From the NCBI GenBank assembly GCA_044464175.1, contig JBIQLO010000192.1, positions 1 through 7,616 of the forward strand: a stretch of DNA of 7,616 nt, in the 5' to 3' direction. Every line of letters starts with the position of its first letter. The first letter of the stretch is position 1. Origin of the DNA: JBIQLO01 sp044464175 (lineage in GTDB: Bacteria; Planctomycetota; Phycisphaerae; Tepidisphaerales; Tepidisphaeraceae). A program made the translations under genes and the position numbers. Below the pieces are notes generated by a model. It was given only the letters and a program-made list of their open reading frames with translations, did no database searches and was not told where the DNA came from. This document shows, piece after piece, positions 1-5,803 of the stretch.

Positions 1-2242
1 AGGTTTTGAGCCGTTCCTGAAGGGTGTGAAGATACGCCAGGTCATACAGCGCCTGCCGCACGTTCTCCCGCCCCAGCGTGGACACCGTCTGGTCGCCGAC
101 AAATCCCGCCACATGGTGTACGCTCAGCTGCGGATAGGCCGCATCCTCGCCCCAGTCGATGATGCCGTTCACCGGCTCCTTCCAGAAGTAAATGCCCCGC
201 GTCAGCCGCTTGGCCAGTGACGGCTCCCCCAGGCCGGTGTTGTACCAGTACACCTGCCGGCCCTGATTGCGATACTGCTCCGTCACATCGAACGCATAAG
301 GCGCGTTGTCGCTGGGGGCGATAATCGGCACGATCTTCTCCAGAGAGTCGGCGATGATCAGCCCCAGCGGCACGTTCGGCGTGAAAACCGGCGTATACCC
401 CCGCTTCAGCAGGCCCCGGTACTTGTCGATCACCTTCTGAATCTGCTTCTCGCGCGTCGGCTCATCAACGCCCCACGCCAGGAACGTCATGTTGTACTGG
501 CCGTAGCGCTTGTGCAGTTCCTCGGGACTCAACACCGGCGAAGCCAGCACAAAAGTCCCATGCGTCCATCCCAGGTCCACGCACTGATCCAGCACCCACT
601 GAAGGTCATCCTTGTTGTGGACATAGATCATCATGCTGTCGTAGCCCACATCCTTCAGCTTCTCCAGCGCCGCCCGATACGCCTTCCGCGAGATCAATCC
701 CGCCTGCGGCTGCTGAGCTTTGGGATCCTTGTCCCCCGGCAGGTAATACCGGAAGAACGAACCATAGTGCTTGTCGGTGGGGCGCTGCAGCGTGAACGGC
801 CGAACCGTCAGTTCAATGTCGAATGCCGCCGACTCCTTCCCCGTCTTCACCGTCGCCCGCCCCTGATATACGCCGGCCCCGGCATCCTTGGGCACGCGCA
901 GATAAACCCATACCAGGCCGCTCCGCCCCGCTTCCAGCGCAAACGGCGTCAGGTGTTCACTTGCCTGCAGGTTGTTGTTGATGACCGCCAGCGCCTCGGG
1001 CGCTTCCTGCGCCAGTGTCCAGTCATGCAGCAGATAATTGCCGCGCGTGCTGACATAGCGCGGATCAAAGGCCTCCGATCCAATGTGGCCCTTGCCGGAT
1101 GTCAATTCCCCCAGTTGAATCGTCCCCTCCGTCACCCCCTTCAGCGCCCGCACCCGAAACGCGAACGGCACCATCTCGCCCGGCGTTCCCGCCAGAGAAA
1201 TCCGCCGAAGCGTCATCGGCGCGCTGTTCGTCGCCGCCGGCTCATACAGGCCTCGCTCATCCGTCGCCCCCACCGGTTCAATCGCCACCGCGGGCTCTCC
1301 CACAGGCACGCTCAATTGGGCGTCATAGGGGAGCGGACGCACCGGCTCGATCGCCTGCCGAACCAGCGCCGCATCCACGACATCCCGTTTCACGGCCGCA
1401 TCGATCCCCTTGTCCCCCGTATCGGGAGCCGATGGCGTAAACAGGCGATAATGGACCGTCACCGTCCACCGTTTGCCCGGCGCCAGCGTCTGCCGCGGGA
1501 AGAACAGCTCGCCCGCCCGGGCGCCCTCGCCCTTGCTGCTCCAGAAGAAGACCCCCTTGGCGTCCGATCCCTCGGCCCGCACCAGCAGCCCCATATCCGC
1601 CGGCAGATCCTCCATCGCATACCAGGCGCCTTGCGGCGCCAGATCAAACTGCTCCACCGACCGATCCGCCCCCGACAGCATATACGCCCGGGGCGAGGAC
1701 CCCTGGCCCGGCAGGATATACACTGAGTCGCGCCCATGCCGCTGTCCGGTCCCGATCCAATCCTGAAACCGGTAGTTGATCGTCCGCGGCTGGTCGCTGG
1801 TGTTCTCAACGACCACCTTCACCGACGCCCCCGCGCCCGAATCATCCAGCCAGATCGTCCGCGTCTCGCGCAAACCGTCGAGGAGCGGCGCGTGCATCTC
1901 ATATTGCAGCCTCACCGAGCGGGCCGATTGCTCCAGAATCCGGTACGGGCTTTTCAATTGGACCGACCGATAAGACCCGTCGATCATGCCTCCGAAGATG
2001 CCCCCCTGAAAATGATCCCCCTCGCGGACGCTTTGGGTCCATTTCCACTGCTGCACGAAGTTGTAGTCATGTTTGAGCCAGCGGAATTCACTGCCTCGCG
2101 CCCCGGACGCCGGATCGATCGAAATCCGCAACGCGCTGTTCTCCAGCACCAGCGCCGGCTGCGTCGCCGGCGGCTGGGCCGCCCGCGCCGATGCCAGGGT
2201 ATAGACCACCACCGCCGCCCCGAAAAGAATAGATCGCATCAT
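1..2242 (-). CDS. Secreted multidomain glycoside-hydrolase-like protein (GH123/DUF4091-like), C-terminus cut by window edge
   Basis: The frame stays open for 747 codons from the ATG at 2242 to the left edge, so the C-terminus is missing. Residues 1-22 look like a Sec signal peptide: a short basic start, a hydrophobic run AAVVVYTLA, and an ASARAA cleavage region before Q23. Residues about 28-270 resemble a beta-sandwich of the galactose-mutarotase type (VLENSALRISIDPASG). Residues about 343-480 look like a beta-rich accessory domain ending in LTVRPF. From about 490 the sequence looks like a TIM-barrel hydrolase with WGVDEP at 590-595. Adjacent Asp-Glu (here D593/E594) is the catalytic pair in GH123 beta-N-acetylgalactosaminidases and recurs in DUF4091 proteins. 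The likely role is cleaving a polysaccharide outside the cytoplasm; the substrate is unknown. Start choice: two ATGs in tandem (2242, 2239), with AGGA at 2258-2255 about 12 nt upstream of the first, a rather long spacing. The gene lies downstream of the regulator/pseudopilin pair on the same strand. I am confident it is a real secreted protein, less so of the GH family. Confidence -1.
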   Translation of the reverse strand, partial: MMRSILFGAAVVVYTLASARAAQPPATQPALVLENSALRISIDPASGARGSEFRWLKHDYNFVQQWKWTQSVREGDHFQGGIFGGMIDGSYRSVQLKSPYRILEQSARSVRLQYEMHAPLLDGLRETRTIWLDDSGAGASVKVVVENTSDQPRTINYRFQDWIGTGQRHGRDSVYILPGQGSSPRAYMLSGADRSVEQFDLAPQGAWYAMEDLPADMGLLVRAEGSDAKGVFFWSSKGEGARAGELFFPRQTLAPGKRWTVTVHYRLFTPSAPDTGDKGIDAAVKRDVVDAALVRQAIEPVRPLPYDAQLSVPVGEPAVAIEPVGATDERGLYEPAATNSAPMTLRRISLAGTPGEMVPFAFRVRALKGVTEGTIQLGELTSGKGHIGSEAFDPRYVSTRGNYLLHDWTLAQEAPEALAVINNNLQASEHLTPFALEAGRSGLVWVYLRVPKDAGAGVYQGRATVKTGKESAAFDIELTVRPFTLQRPTDKHYGSFFRYYLPGDKDPKAQQPQAGLISRKAYRAALEKLKDVGYDSMMIYVHNKDDLQWVLDQCVDLGWTHGTFVLASPVLSPEELHKRYGQYNMTFLAWGVDEPTREKQIQKVIDKYRGLLKRGYTPVFTPNVPLGLIIADSLEKIVPIIAPSDNAPYAFDVTEQYRNQGRQVYWYNTGLGEPSLAKRLTRGIYFWKEPVNGIIDWGEDAAYPQLSVHHVAGFVGDQTVSTLGRENVRQALYDLAYLHTLQERLKT

Positions 2243-2288
2243 GTCTGTAAAGGTTCCTTTTTCCCAAGTATGTCAGCCAACCGTCCCT

Positions 2289-2306
2289 GCACCTCTGCCC
2301 AGGTGC
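2289..2306 (-). other. GC-rich hairpin in the leader of the hydrolase gene
   Basis: A perfect 6-bp inverted repeat, GCACCT and AGGTGC, encloses a 6-nt loop. It lies 47 nt upstream of the ATG at 2242. If the gene has its own promoter further upstream, this would form a stem-loop in the 5' UTR and could affect mRNA stability or translation. No riboswitch class is recognisable. Confidence -1.
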
Positions 2307-2355
2307 TTCAAGCGGCTCACCACTTCGCCACCGACTCCACAGGTCCATCCCGGAA

Positions 2356-2380
2356 AAGCATATCATTTGAGAACATGCTT
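2356..2380. promoter_or_regulatory. Inverted repeat AAGCAT-N13-ATGCTT, possible operator upstream of the hydrolase gene
   Basis: Perfect 6-bp arms are separated by 13 AT-rich bases, about 114 nt upstream of the hydrolase start. On the minus strand the interior offers a poor -10-like TATGCT with no convincing -35. The size suits a dimeric transcription factor, but the arms do not match the palindrome in the divergent promoter at 4379-4400, so I cannot assign it to the local regulator. It may be coincidental. Confidence -1.
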
Positions 2381-2399
2381 AGTTCGAAGCGTCTTTTAT

Positions 2400-2430
2400 T
2401 GGCCATAGTTCATGGCGGCAGTGATGGCCA
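2400..2430 (-). terminator. Stem-loop just after the pseudopilin stop, possible weak terminator or processing hairpin
   Basis: Seven-base perfect arms TGGCCAT and ATGGCCA enclose a 17-nt loop, starting 4 nt after the pseudopilin stop codon on the minus strand. The bases after the stem read AATAAAAG, so there is no U-tract for intrinsic termination. It may be an attenuator or 3'-end-stabilising structure between the pseudopilin and hydrolase genes. If it does not terminate, the three minus-strand genes could be one transcript. Confidence -1.
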
Positions 2431-2434
2431 CGCG

Positions 2435-3166
2435 TCACTTCGCCTCGGATTTTACGGAACCGTCGCCGTAAAGGACGTTCATCCGGTGGTTGTGCCAGAA
2501 GGCGGCCGCGGGACTGACGGCGAAATTGTTTATATGACACCATTCTGGAACGGCGGTTTGCCCTATTTCCCTCCCACCCTTTGCGTCATTTACCTCTACC
2601 AAAAGCACCGTCTGCCCCAAATCCTTAAGCTTGGCCCATTTTTTCGTATAGGAAGAGAAGTTGGTTGTCGATCCTTGAAAGCAGCCAAGGAACTCACGAA
2701 TCCCGCCATAGGAACTTTGGTGGGTGGTCCCGTTGCCTGCGCTGAAATAGAGGGTCCCCCAAGGGTCCGACGGGCAAAAGAGCAGTGGCGGCGCAATGGG
2801 AACCGTAATCTTCGGCGACAGCGCGAAGGGTGCATCGGCCGGTGAGGATGCCGGCGGAATGCCGCCGTAAAGACTCACATAGCGGTTGCCGTCCAAATAA
2901 CCCCTTGACGCCAGGACATAACTCCAGGTTTTGTCGATGGTGCCATTTTCATACGCCGGCGACCAGCAGTACCCATTGAAGTCATTAGCGTACATTTGCG
3001 TGGCTATTCCAAGCTGCCGCATGTTGCTCATGCAGCTCACCCCCTTGGCCGCCTCACGCGCCTTGTTCAATGCCGGCAGCAGCATCGCGATCAGCACCGA
3101 TATGATCCCGATGACCACCAGCAGCTCCACCAGCGTAAATCCACGACGCAGGGATGAATGGCTCAT
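2435..3166 (-). CDS. Type II secretion/pilin-like pseudopilin, prepilin N-terminus and H-X9-DG C-terminal motif
   Basis: The product is 243 aa. The N-terminus is a class III prepilin signal: basic MSHSSLRRG, then FTLVELLVVIGIISVLIAML. Cleavage by prepilin peptidase is expected between G9 and F10, with the conserved Glu at mature position 5 (E14). Family landmarks follow: CMSNMRQLG at 45-53, CPSDP at 131-135, and an H-X9-DG motif formed by H225, D235 and G236 close to the end. Proteins of this architecture are very abundant in Planctomycetota and Lentisphaerota; they are thought to be processed like T2SS/type IV pilin minor subunits, but their function is unknown. Start choice: the ATG at 3166 has AGGAGG six bases upstream; an in-frame ATG at 3217 lacks this and lies inside the regulator gene. 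The gene overlaps the regulator stop by four bases. The passenger region (about 2580-2700) has clearly lower GC than its neighbours. Confidence -1.
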   Translation of the reverse strand: MSHSSLRRGFTLVELLVVIGIISVLIAMLLPALNKAREAAKGVSCMSNMRQLGIATQMYANDFNGYCWSPAYENGTIDKTWSYVLASRGYLDGNRYVSLYGGIPPASSPADAPFALSPKITVPIAPPLLFCPSDPWGTLYFSAGNGTTHQSSYGGIREFLGCFQGSTTNFSSYTKKWAKLKDLGQTVLLVEVNDAKGGREIGQTAVPEWCHINNFAVSPAAAFWHNHRMNVLYGDGSVKSEAK

Positions 3167-4302
3167 GACACGCCTCCTGATTTGACTTGGGTCGCCGGCG
3201 CGACCGATGCGTTCCATTGCACGGGCTCATCCAGAACAATCCCCTCCAGCCACCGCCCCGCCTCAGCGCTCGCGGCTCCCTGCCCCTCCGTCTCGATCAG
3301 TCCCGTCAGGTAGCGCGTCGCCTGGGCGACCACGTTGAGGCGGGTGGCCACCGAATCCGGACCGGCCAGCGGCACGGGATTGAGCCGTGGAGCGTAATTG
3401 CCCATCGCGGCCAGGGACAGATCATCCGGAACCCGGATCCCCCGTGCATAGCAGAACTGAAAGACCGTGTTGGCCGCAATTTCATCGGGAACAATGACGG
3501 CCGTCGGCGGGGCATCGCCGCCCAATCGGGCCGACATCTCCTGATGAACCTGTTGCGTATTAGCCAGATTATCCAGCTCAATGATGGCCTTGTCGGGCGA
3601 ACCCAGCCCATGGCGGGCGAAGACGGCCTCAACCGCCCGGCGGCTCTCGGACCAGAGATGCTCGCGCTCATAGTGCATGATGACGATGCGCTGGTGCCCG
3701 CGCTGCACCAGCCCCTCCAGCAGTTGCCGCATCAGCGCGTGCACATCGGTCCCGATCCATCCCACGCCCTGCCCCTTGAGCGCTTCCGGCGGCTGGATCA
3801 TCACCAGCTTCATCCCCGCCTCGATCAGTCGTTTCAAATGGCTGCGGCGCACCTGCACGACCGGCCAGAGCAGCGCCCCGGCCACCCCCTTGTCCACCGC
3901 CAGCTGCCCGGCATCCTCCCACAACCGCCACTTGTCATAGGGCAGAATGTGTGTGCTGAATCGGCGCGGATCCAGCACCTGATCCATGCCCCGCAGGAAC
4001 AGCGCCGGCGCTGCGTGCGATTCCACGCGAAACAGGAACGCCGGCAGCATGACGCCGATCCCCGTCGTGAACCGCCCCGCGGCGGCACGCCTGACAAAAT
4101 TCCCCACCCGATGCTGCTTGACGATCACCCCTTCGCGCACCAGCTCGGCCAATCCGCGCCGCACCGTGCGGGAATTGATCCCCAGCCGACGGGCAAGCTC
4201 CGCCTCCGACGGCAGCTTCTGCCCGGGCGTGAGAGACCCTTCGGCGATCCATTGCAGAATCGTGTCGTGGATCAGATCGGCTTTGACGCTGACGTGGGGC
4301 AT
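3163..4302 (-). CDS. GntR-type transcriptional regulator with LacI-type ligand-binding domain
   Basis: The product is 379 aa. Residues 5-70 form a GntR winged helix-turn-helix: PGQKLPSEAELARRLGIN (27-43) and RTVRRGLAELVREGVI (45-60), then the wing leading to GNFV (67-70). Residues about 80-365 resemble a LacI/periplasmic-binding-protein sensor: GIGVMLP opening strand, GALLWP (142-147), RGHQRIVIM (201-209), VPDEIAANTVF (271-281, matching the effector-site loop of LacI proteins), and GIRVPDDLSLAAMG (288-301). This is the AraR-like architecture, in which a sugar or sugar derivative usually releases the repressor from DNA. Start choice: the ATG at 4302 follows an in-frame stop with no better start between; its ribosome-binding site is weak. 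It is transcribed divergently from the deacetylase-like gene and coupled to the pseudopilin gene by ATGA. Autoregulation is likely because a palindrome overlaps its probable -10 box. The ligand is unknown. Confidence -1.
   Translation of the reverse strand: MPHVSVKADLIHDTILQWIAEGSLTPGQKLPSEAELARRLGINSRTVRRGLAELVREGVIVKQHRVGNFVRRAAAGRFTTGIGVMLPAFLFRVESHAAPALFLRGMDQVLDPRRFSTHILPYDKWRLWEDAGQLAVDKGVAGALLWPVVQVRRSHLKRLIEAGMKLVMIQPPEALKGQGVGWIGTDVHALMRQLLEGLVQRGHQRIVIMHYEREHLWSESRRAVEAVFARHGLGSPDKAIIELDNLANTQQVHQEMSARLGGDAPPTAVIVPDEIAANTVFQFCYARGIRVPDDLSLAAMGNYAPRLNPVPLAGPDSVATRLNVVAQATRYLTGLIETEGQGAASAEAGRWLEGIVLDEPVQWNASVAPATQVKSGGVS
3173..3178 (-). promoter_or_regulatory. Strong Shine-Dalgarno AGGAGG of the pseudopilin gene, inside the regulator 3' end
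   Basis: AGGAGG on the minus strand sits 6 nt before the ATG at 3166 and is read as part of the regulator's last codons (SGGVS, stop). It fixes the pseudopilin start. With the ATGA stop/start overlap it indicates translational coupling. It is the best ribosome-binding site seen in this window. Confidence -1.
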
Positions 4303-4360
4303 GGTTGCTCGCCGAATCGCTCCGTGCGCGAATCCTCAATGGAGATCGCTACAGAAATTC

Positions 4361-4389
4361 TGGACAGGTCACATGCACTACAGTACACT
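4361..4389 (+). promoter_or_regulatory. Candidate sigma-70-type promoter of the deacetylase-like/acetyltransferase pair
   Basis: TGGACA (4361-4366, five of six matches to TTGACA) and TACACT (4384-4389, four of six matches to TATAAT) are separated by 17 bp. The start of transcription would be near 4396, about 40 nt before the ATG at 4436. The -10 box lies in the same palindrome that covers the divergent promoter's -10 box, so one bound dimer could shut both promoters. Confidence -1.
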
Positions 4390-4400
4390 AGGCACTGTAC
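4379..4400. promoter_or_regulatory. Palindromic candidate operator shared by two divergent promoters
   Basis: Two nested readings are possible. The first is TACAGT (4379-4384) and ACTGTA (4394-4399), perfect 6-bp arms with a 9-bp spacer. The second is GTACACTAGGCACTGTAC (4383-4400), symmetric at 12 of 18 positions with GTACA/TGTAC outer arms. The site covers the -10 boxes of both candidate divergent promoters. B. subtilis AraR, of the same GntR-LacI architecture, also binds palindromes containing TGTAC/GTACA. Binding by the neighbouring regulator is inference. Confidence -1.
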
Positions 4401-4423
4401 CGTCATCTTTTCCGACTTGTCAA
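4394..4423 (-). promoter_or_regulatory. Candidate sigma-70-type promoter of the regulator/pseudopilin operon
   Basis: On the minus strand a perfect -35 TTGACA (4423-4418) is followed after 18 bp by TACAGT (4399-4394), four of six matches to TATAAT. Transcription would begin near 4387, giving a leader of about 85 nt before the ATG at 4302. The -10 box is itself one arm of the palindrome at 4379-4399, which suggests repression by the encoded regulator. This is a pattern-based prediction. Confidence -1.
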
Positions 4424-4426
4424 GGA
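4422..4426 (+). promoter_or_regulatory. Shine-Dalgarno AAGGA of the deacetylase-like gene
   Basis: AAGGA lies 9 nt before the ATG at 4436 and supports that start over upstream in-frame codons, which lie in the divergent promoter region and the regulator gene. Its first bases overlap the -35 box of the opposing regulator promoter. Confidence -1.
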
Positions 4427-4435
4427 TTTTCTTAT

Positions 4436-5749
4436 ATGAGCCGCTTTCCCAGCCCCCCCTTGGGCAGTCACATCCCGGATTACAAAACCACCGCCAACAT
4501 CGACTGGAGCCGCTATCCCAGCGTCGGCATCGAGTGCGATGACTGGGGCGCCTGCCAGTCCGTCCGCTCGGCCGCCGAAGCTGAGGCGCTGCGGCCCAAA
4601 CTAGAAAAACTCTACGGCAAGCCCCCCTCCTTCGTCGCGGCCATGGAAACGCCCGACGATCTCCAGCGCCTCTACCGCACACTTGAATCGGTGCGCGGGC
4701 ATGATGGCCAGCCCATCGTCATGACCGCCTTCATCTGCCTGGGCAATCCCGACTACGCCGCCATCGAGGCCGACCGCTTTGAAACCTATCACGACATCGG
4801 CATCGACCAGGGCCTCCCCGCCGGCTGGGAACGCGGCGACCTGATCGGCGCCTGGCGCGACGGCGTGCGCCGCGGCCTCTTCGCTCCCGAATTTCACGCC
4901 GGCCTGCACCATGTCAGTCCCATCCGCTGGCTGGAACTCCTGCGCTCTTCCGGCCCGCTGGCCGAGGCTGCCCGCCTCCTGTTCAAGCATTGCGCCTATC
5001 AGACCCCCGAACACCTGCCCGAATACGACGGCATGAACGCCCGCCAGCAGCACCTGTGGGTGGCCCGGGGAATCGAACGCTTCGAGCGTCTCTTCGGCTA
5101 CCGTCCCGTCGCCGGCGTCAACAGCGATACCACCTGGCTGACCGAAGCCGTCTGGGCCGCCAACGGCCTGGAAATCTTTTCCCTGCGAAATGCCCGCAAT
5201 CACGACGGCGACATGCTCGTCTACTACACCAAACCCTGGAACGCCCAGGATGTCTATTGCCCCATGGGCGCTTACAACAGCGCCCTGAACATGATCTCCC
5301 TCGCCCGCAACGTCCATCTCGACGGCGTCAACGCCGGAAACTGGCCCCACGCCGCCGATGGCCTGCGCAACGTGATCCGCGCCTGCTGGAAGCGCAACGA
5401 ACCGGCCATCATCAACAGCCACCGCAAGAACTACGTCTCCTTCGATCCCGCCCAGGCCGAATCCGGGCGCAACATCCTCGCCCAGTTGCTCGGAACCCTC
5501 GCGCAGGAAGGCAAAGTATACTTCCTCAGCACGGCCGAGATCGGACAACTCTACCGCGACGGCCACAGCATCCGCCGCATCGGAAACACTCGCCTCGTGC
5601 GTCAGTGGTCCCAGCCAATCCGCCCACTGCGGTTGGACGGTCCCATCTCGCGCATCACGGCCCTGCCCGATGGGCGGGAATTGCGATTTGTTCAGGAGGG
5701 CAATCACGTTACAATCGATCTGCCCGAGGGAAATTACCTGGTCCAGTGA
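4436..5749 (+). CDS. Polysaccharide-deacetylase-like (NodB-fold) protein, uncharacterised
   Basis: The product is 437 aa with no signal peptide or membrane segment, so probably cytoplasmic. It resembles NodB/CE4-type metal-dependent deacetylases only in its motif pattern. GIECDDWG (31-38) ends a first strand with two Asp residues (D35, D36), like the NodB T/S-F-D-D motif. EFHAGLHHVSP (152-162) gives three His residues (H154, H158, H159) in place of the usual H-x3-5-H metal motif. AIINSHRKNYVS (324-335) with H329 resembles the late catalytic His motif. A short beta-rich tail (about 395-437) follows. Metal-dependent hydrolysis of an N-acetyl or O-acetyl group on a sugar is a reasonable guess; the substrate is unknown and another carbohydrate-hydrolase activity is possible. 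It is the first gene of a plus-strand pair with the acetyltransferase, divergent from the regulator. Codons strongly favour C in the third position. The gene is certainly real; the functional class is moderately sure. Confidence -1.
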   Translation: MSRFPSPPLGSHIPDYKTTANIDWSRYPSVGIECDDWGACQSVRSAAEAEALRPKLEKLYGKPPSFVAAMETPDDLQRLYRTLESVRGHDGQPIVMTAFICLGNPDYAAIEADRFETYHDIGIDQGLPAGWERGDLIGAWRDGVRRGLFAPEFHAGLHHVSPIRWLELLRSSGPLAEAARLLFKHCAYQTPEHLPEYDGMNARQQHLWVARGIERFERLFGYRPVAGVNSDTTWLTEAVWAANGLEIFSLRNARNHDGDMLVYYTKPWNAQDVYCPMGAYNSALNMISLARNVHLDGVNAGNWPHAADGLRNVIRACWKRNEPAIINSHRKNYVSFDPAQAESGRNILAQLLGTLAQEGKVYFLSTAEIGQLYRDGHSIRRIGNTRLVRQWSQPIRPLRLDGPISRITALPDGRELRFVQEGNHVTIDLPEGNYLVQ

Positions 5750-5761
5750 GGGTCGCCTCCG

Positions 5762-5797
5762 TGTTCCGGCCGACATGCCCTCACCTGCAACGGAACA
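5762..5797 (+). other. Inverted repeat upstream of the acetyltransferase start
   Basis: Arms TGTTCCG and CGGAACA (7 bp, perfect) are separated by a 22-nt loop in the 54-nt gap between the two plus-strand genes. The right arm contains the only purine-rich ribosome-binding-site-like bases (GGAAC), ending seven nt before the ATG at 5804. Pairing could therefore hide the start region. The loop is long and the effect is uncertain. Confidence -1.
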
Positions 5798-5803
5798 ACC
5801 GTT

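Noticed and set aside
512..1726. 404-codon plus-strand open frame over the hydrolase gene
   Set aside because: It is rich in Arg, Pro, His, Gln and Leu, the antisense product of G-ending codons. The opposite strand encodes a continuous signal-peptide-bearing protein.
2088..2366. Small minus-strand open frame overlapping the hydrolase N-terminus
   Set aside because: It is out of frame with the signal peptide and becomes Gly/Ala repeats where the real frame encodes the secreted protein. It has no good ribosome-binding site.
1736..2845. 369-codon plus-strand open frame across the hydrolase start, leader and pseudopilin
   Set aside because: It crosses two genes and a leader on the other strand, has no domain resemblance, and its composition follows the strand skew.
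3167..3217. Earlier ATG adding 17 residues to the pseudopilin
   Set aside because: Prepilin leaders are short and basic. The ATG at 3166 has a perfect AGGAGG, and the extension lies inside the regulator gene.
3986..4435. 150-residue N-terminal extension of the deacetylase-like protein
   Set aside because: The extension would run antisense through the regulator gene and the divergent promoter. The ATG at 4436 has AAGGA at good spacing and family-like sequence begins soon after it.
3187..4542. 451-codon plus-strand open frame over the regulator gene
   Set aside because: Antisense shadow with the same low-complexity Arg/Pro/His composition. The minus strand has clear GntR and LacI-type motifs.
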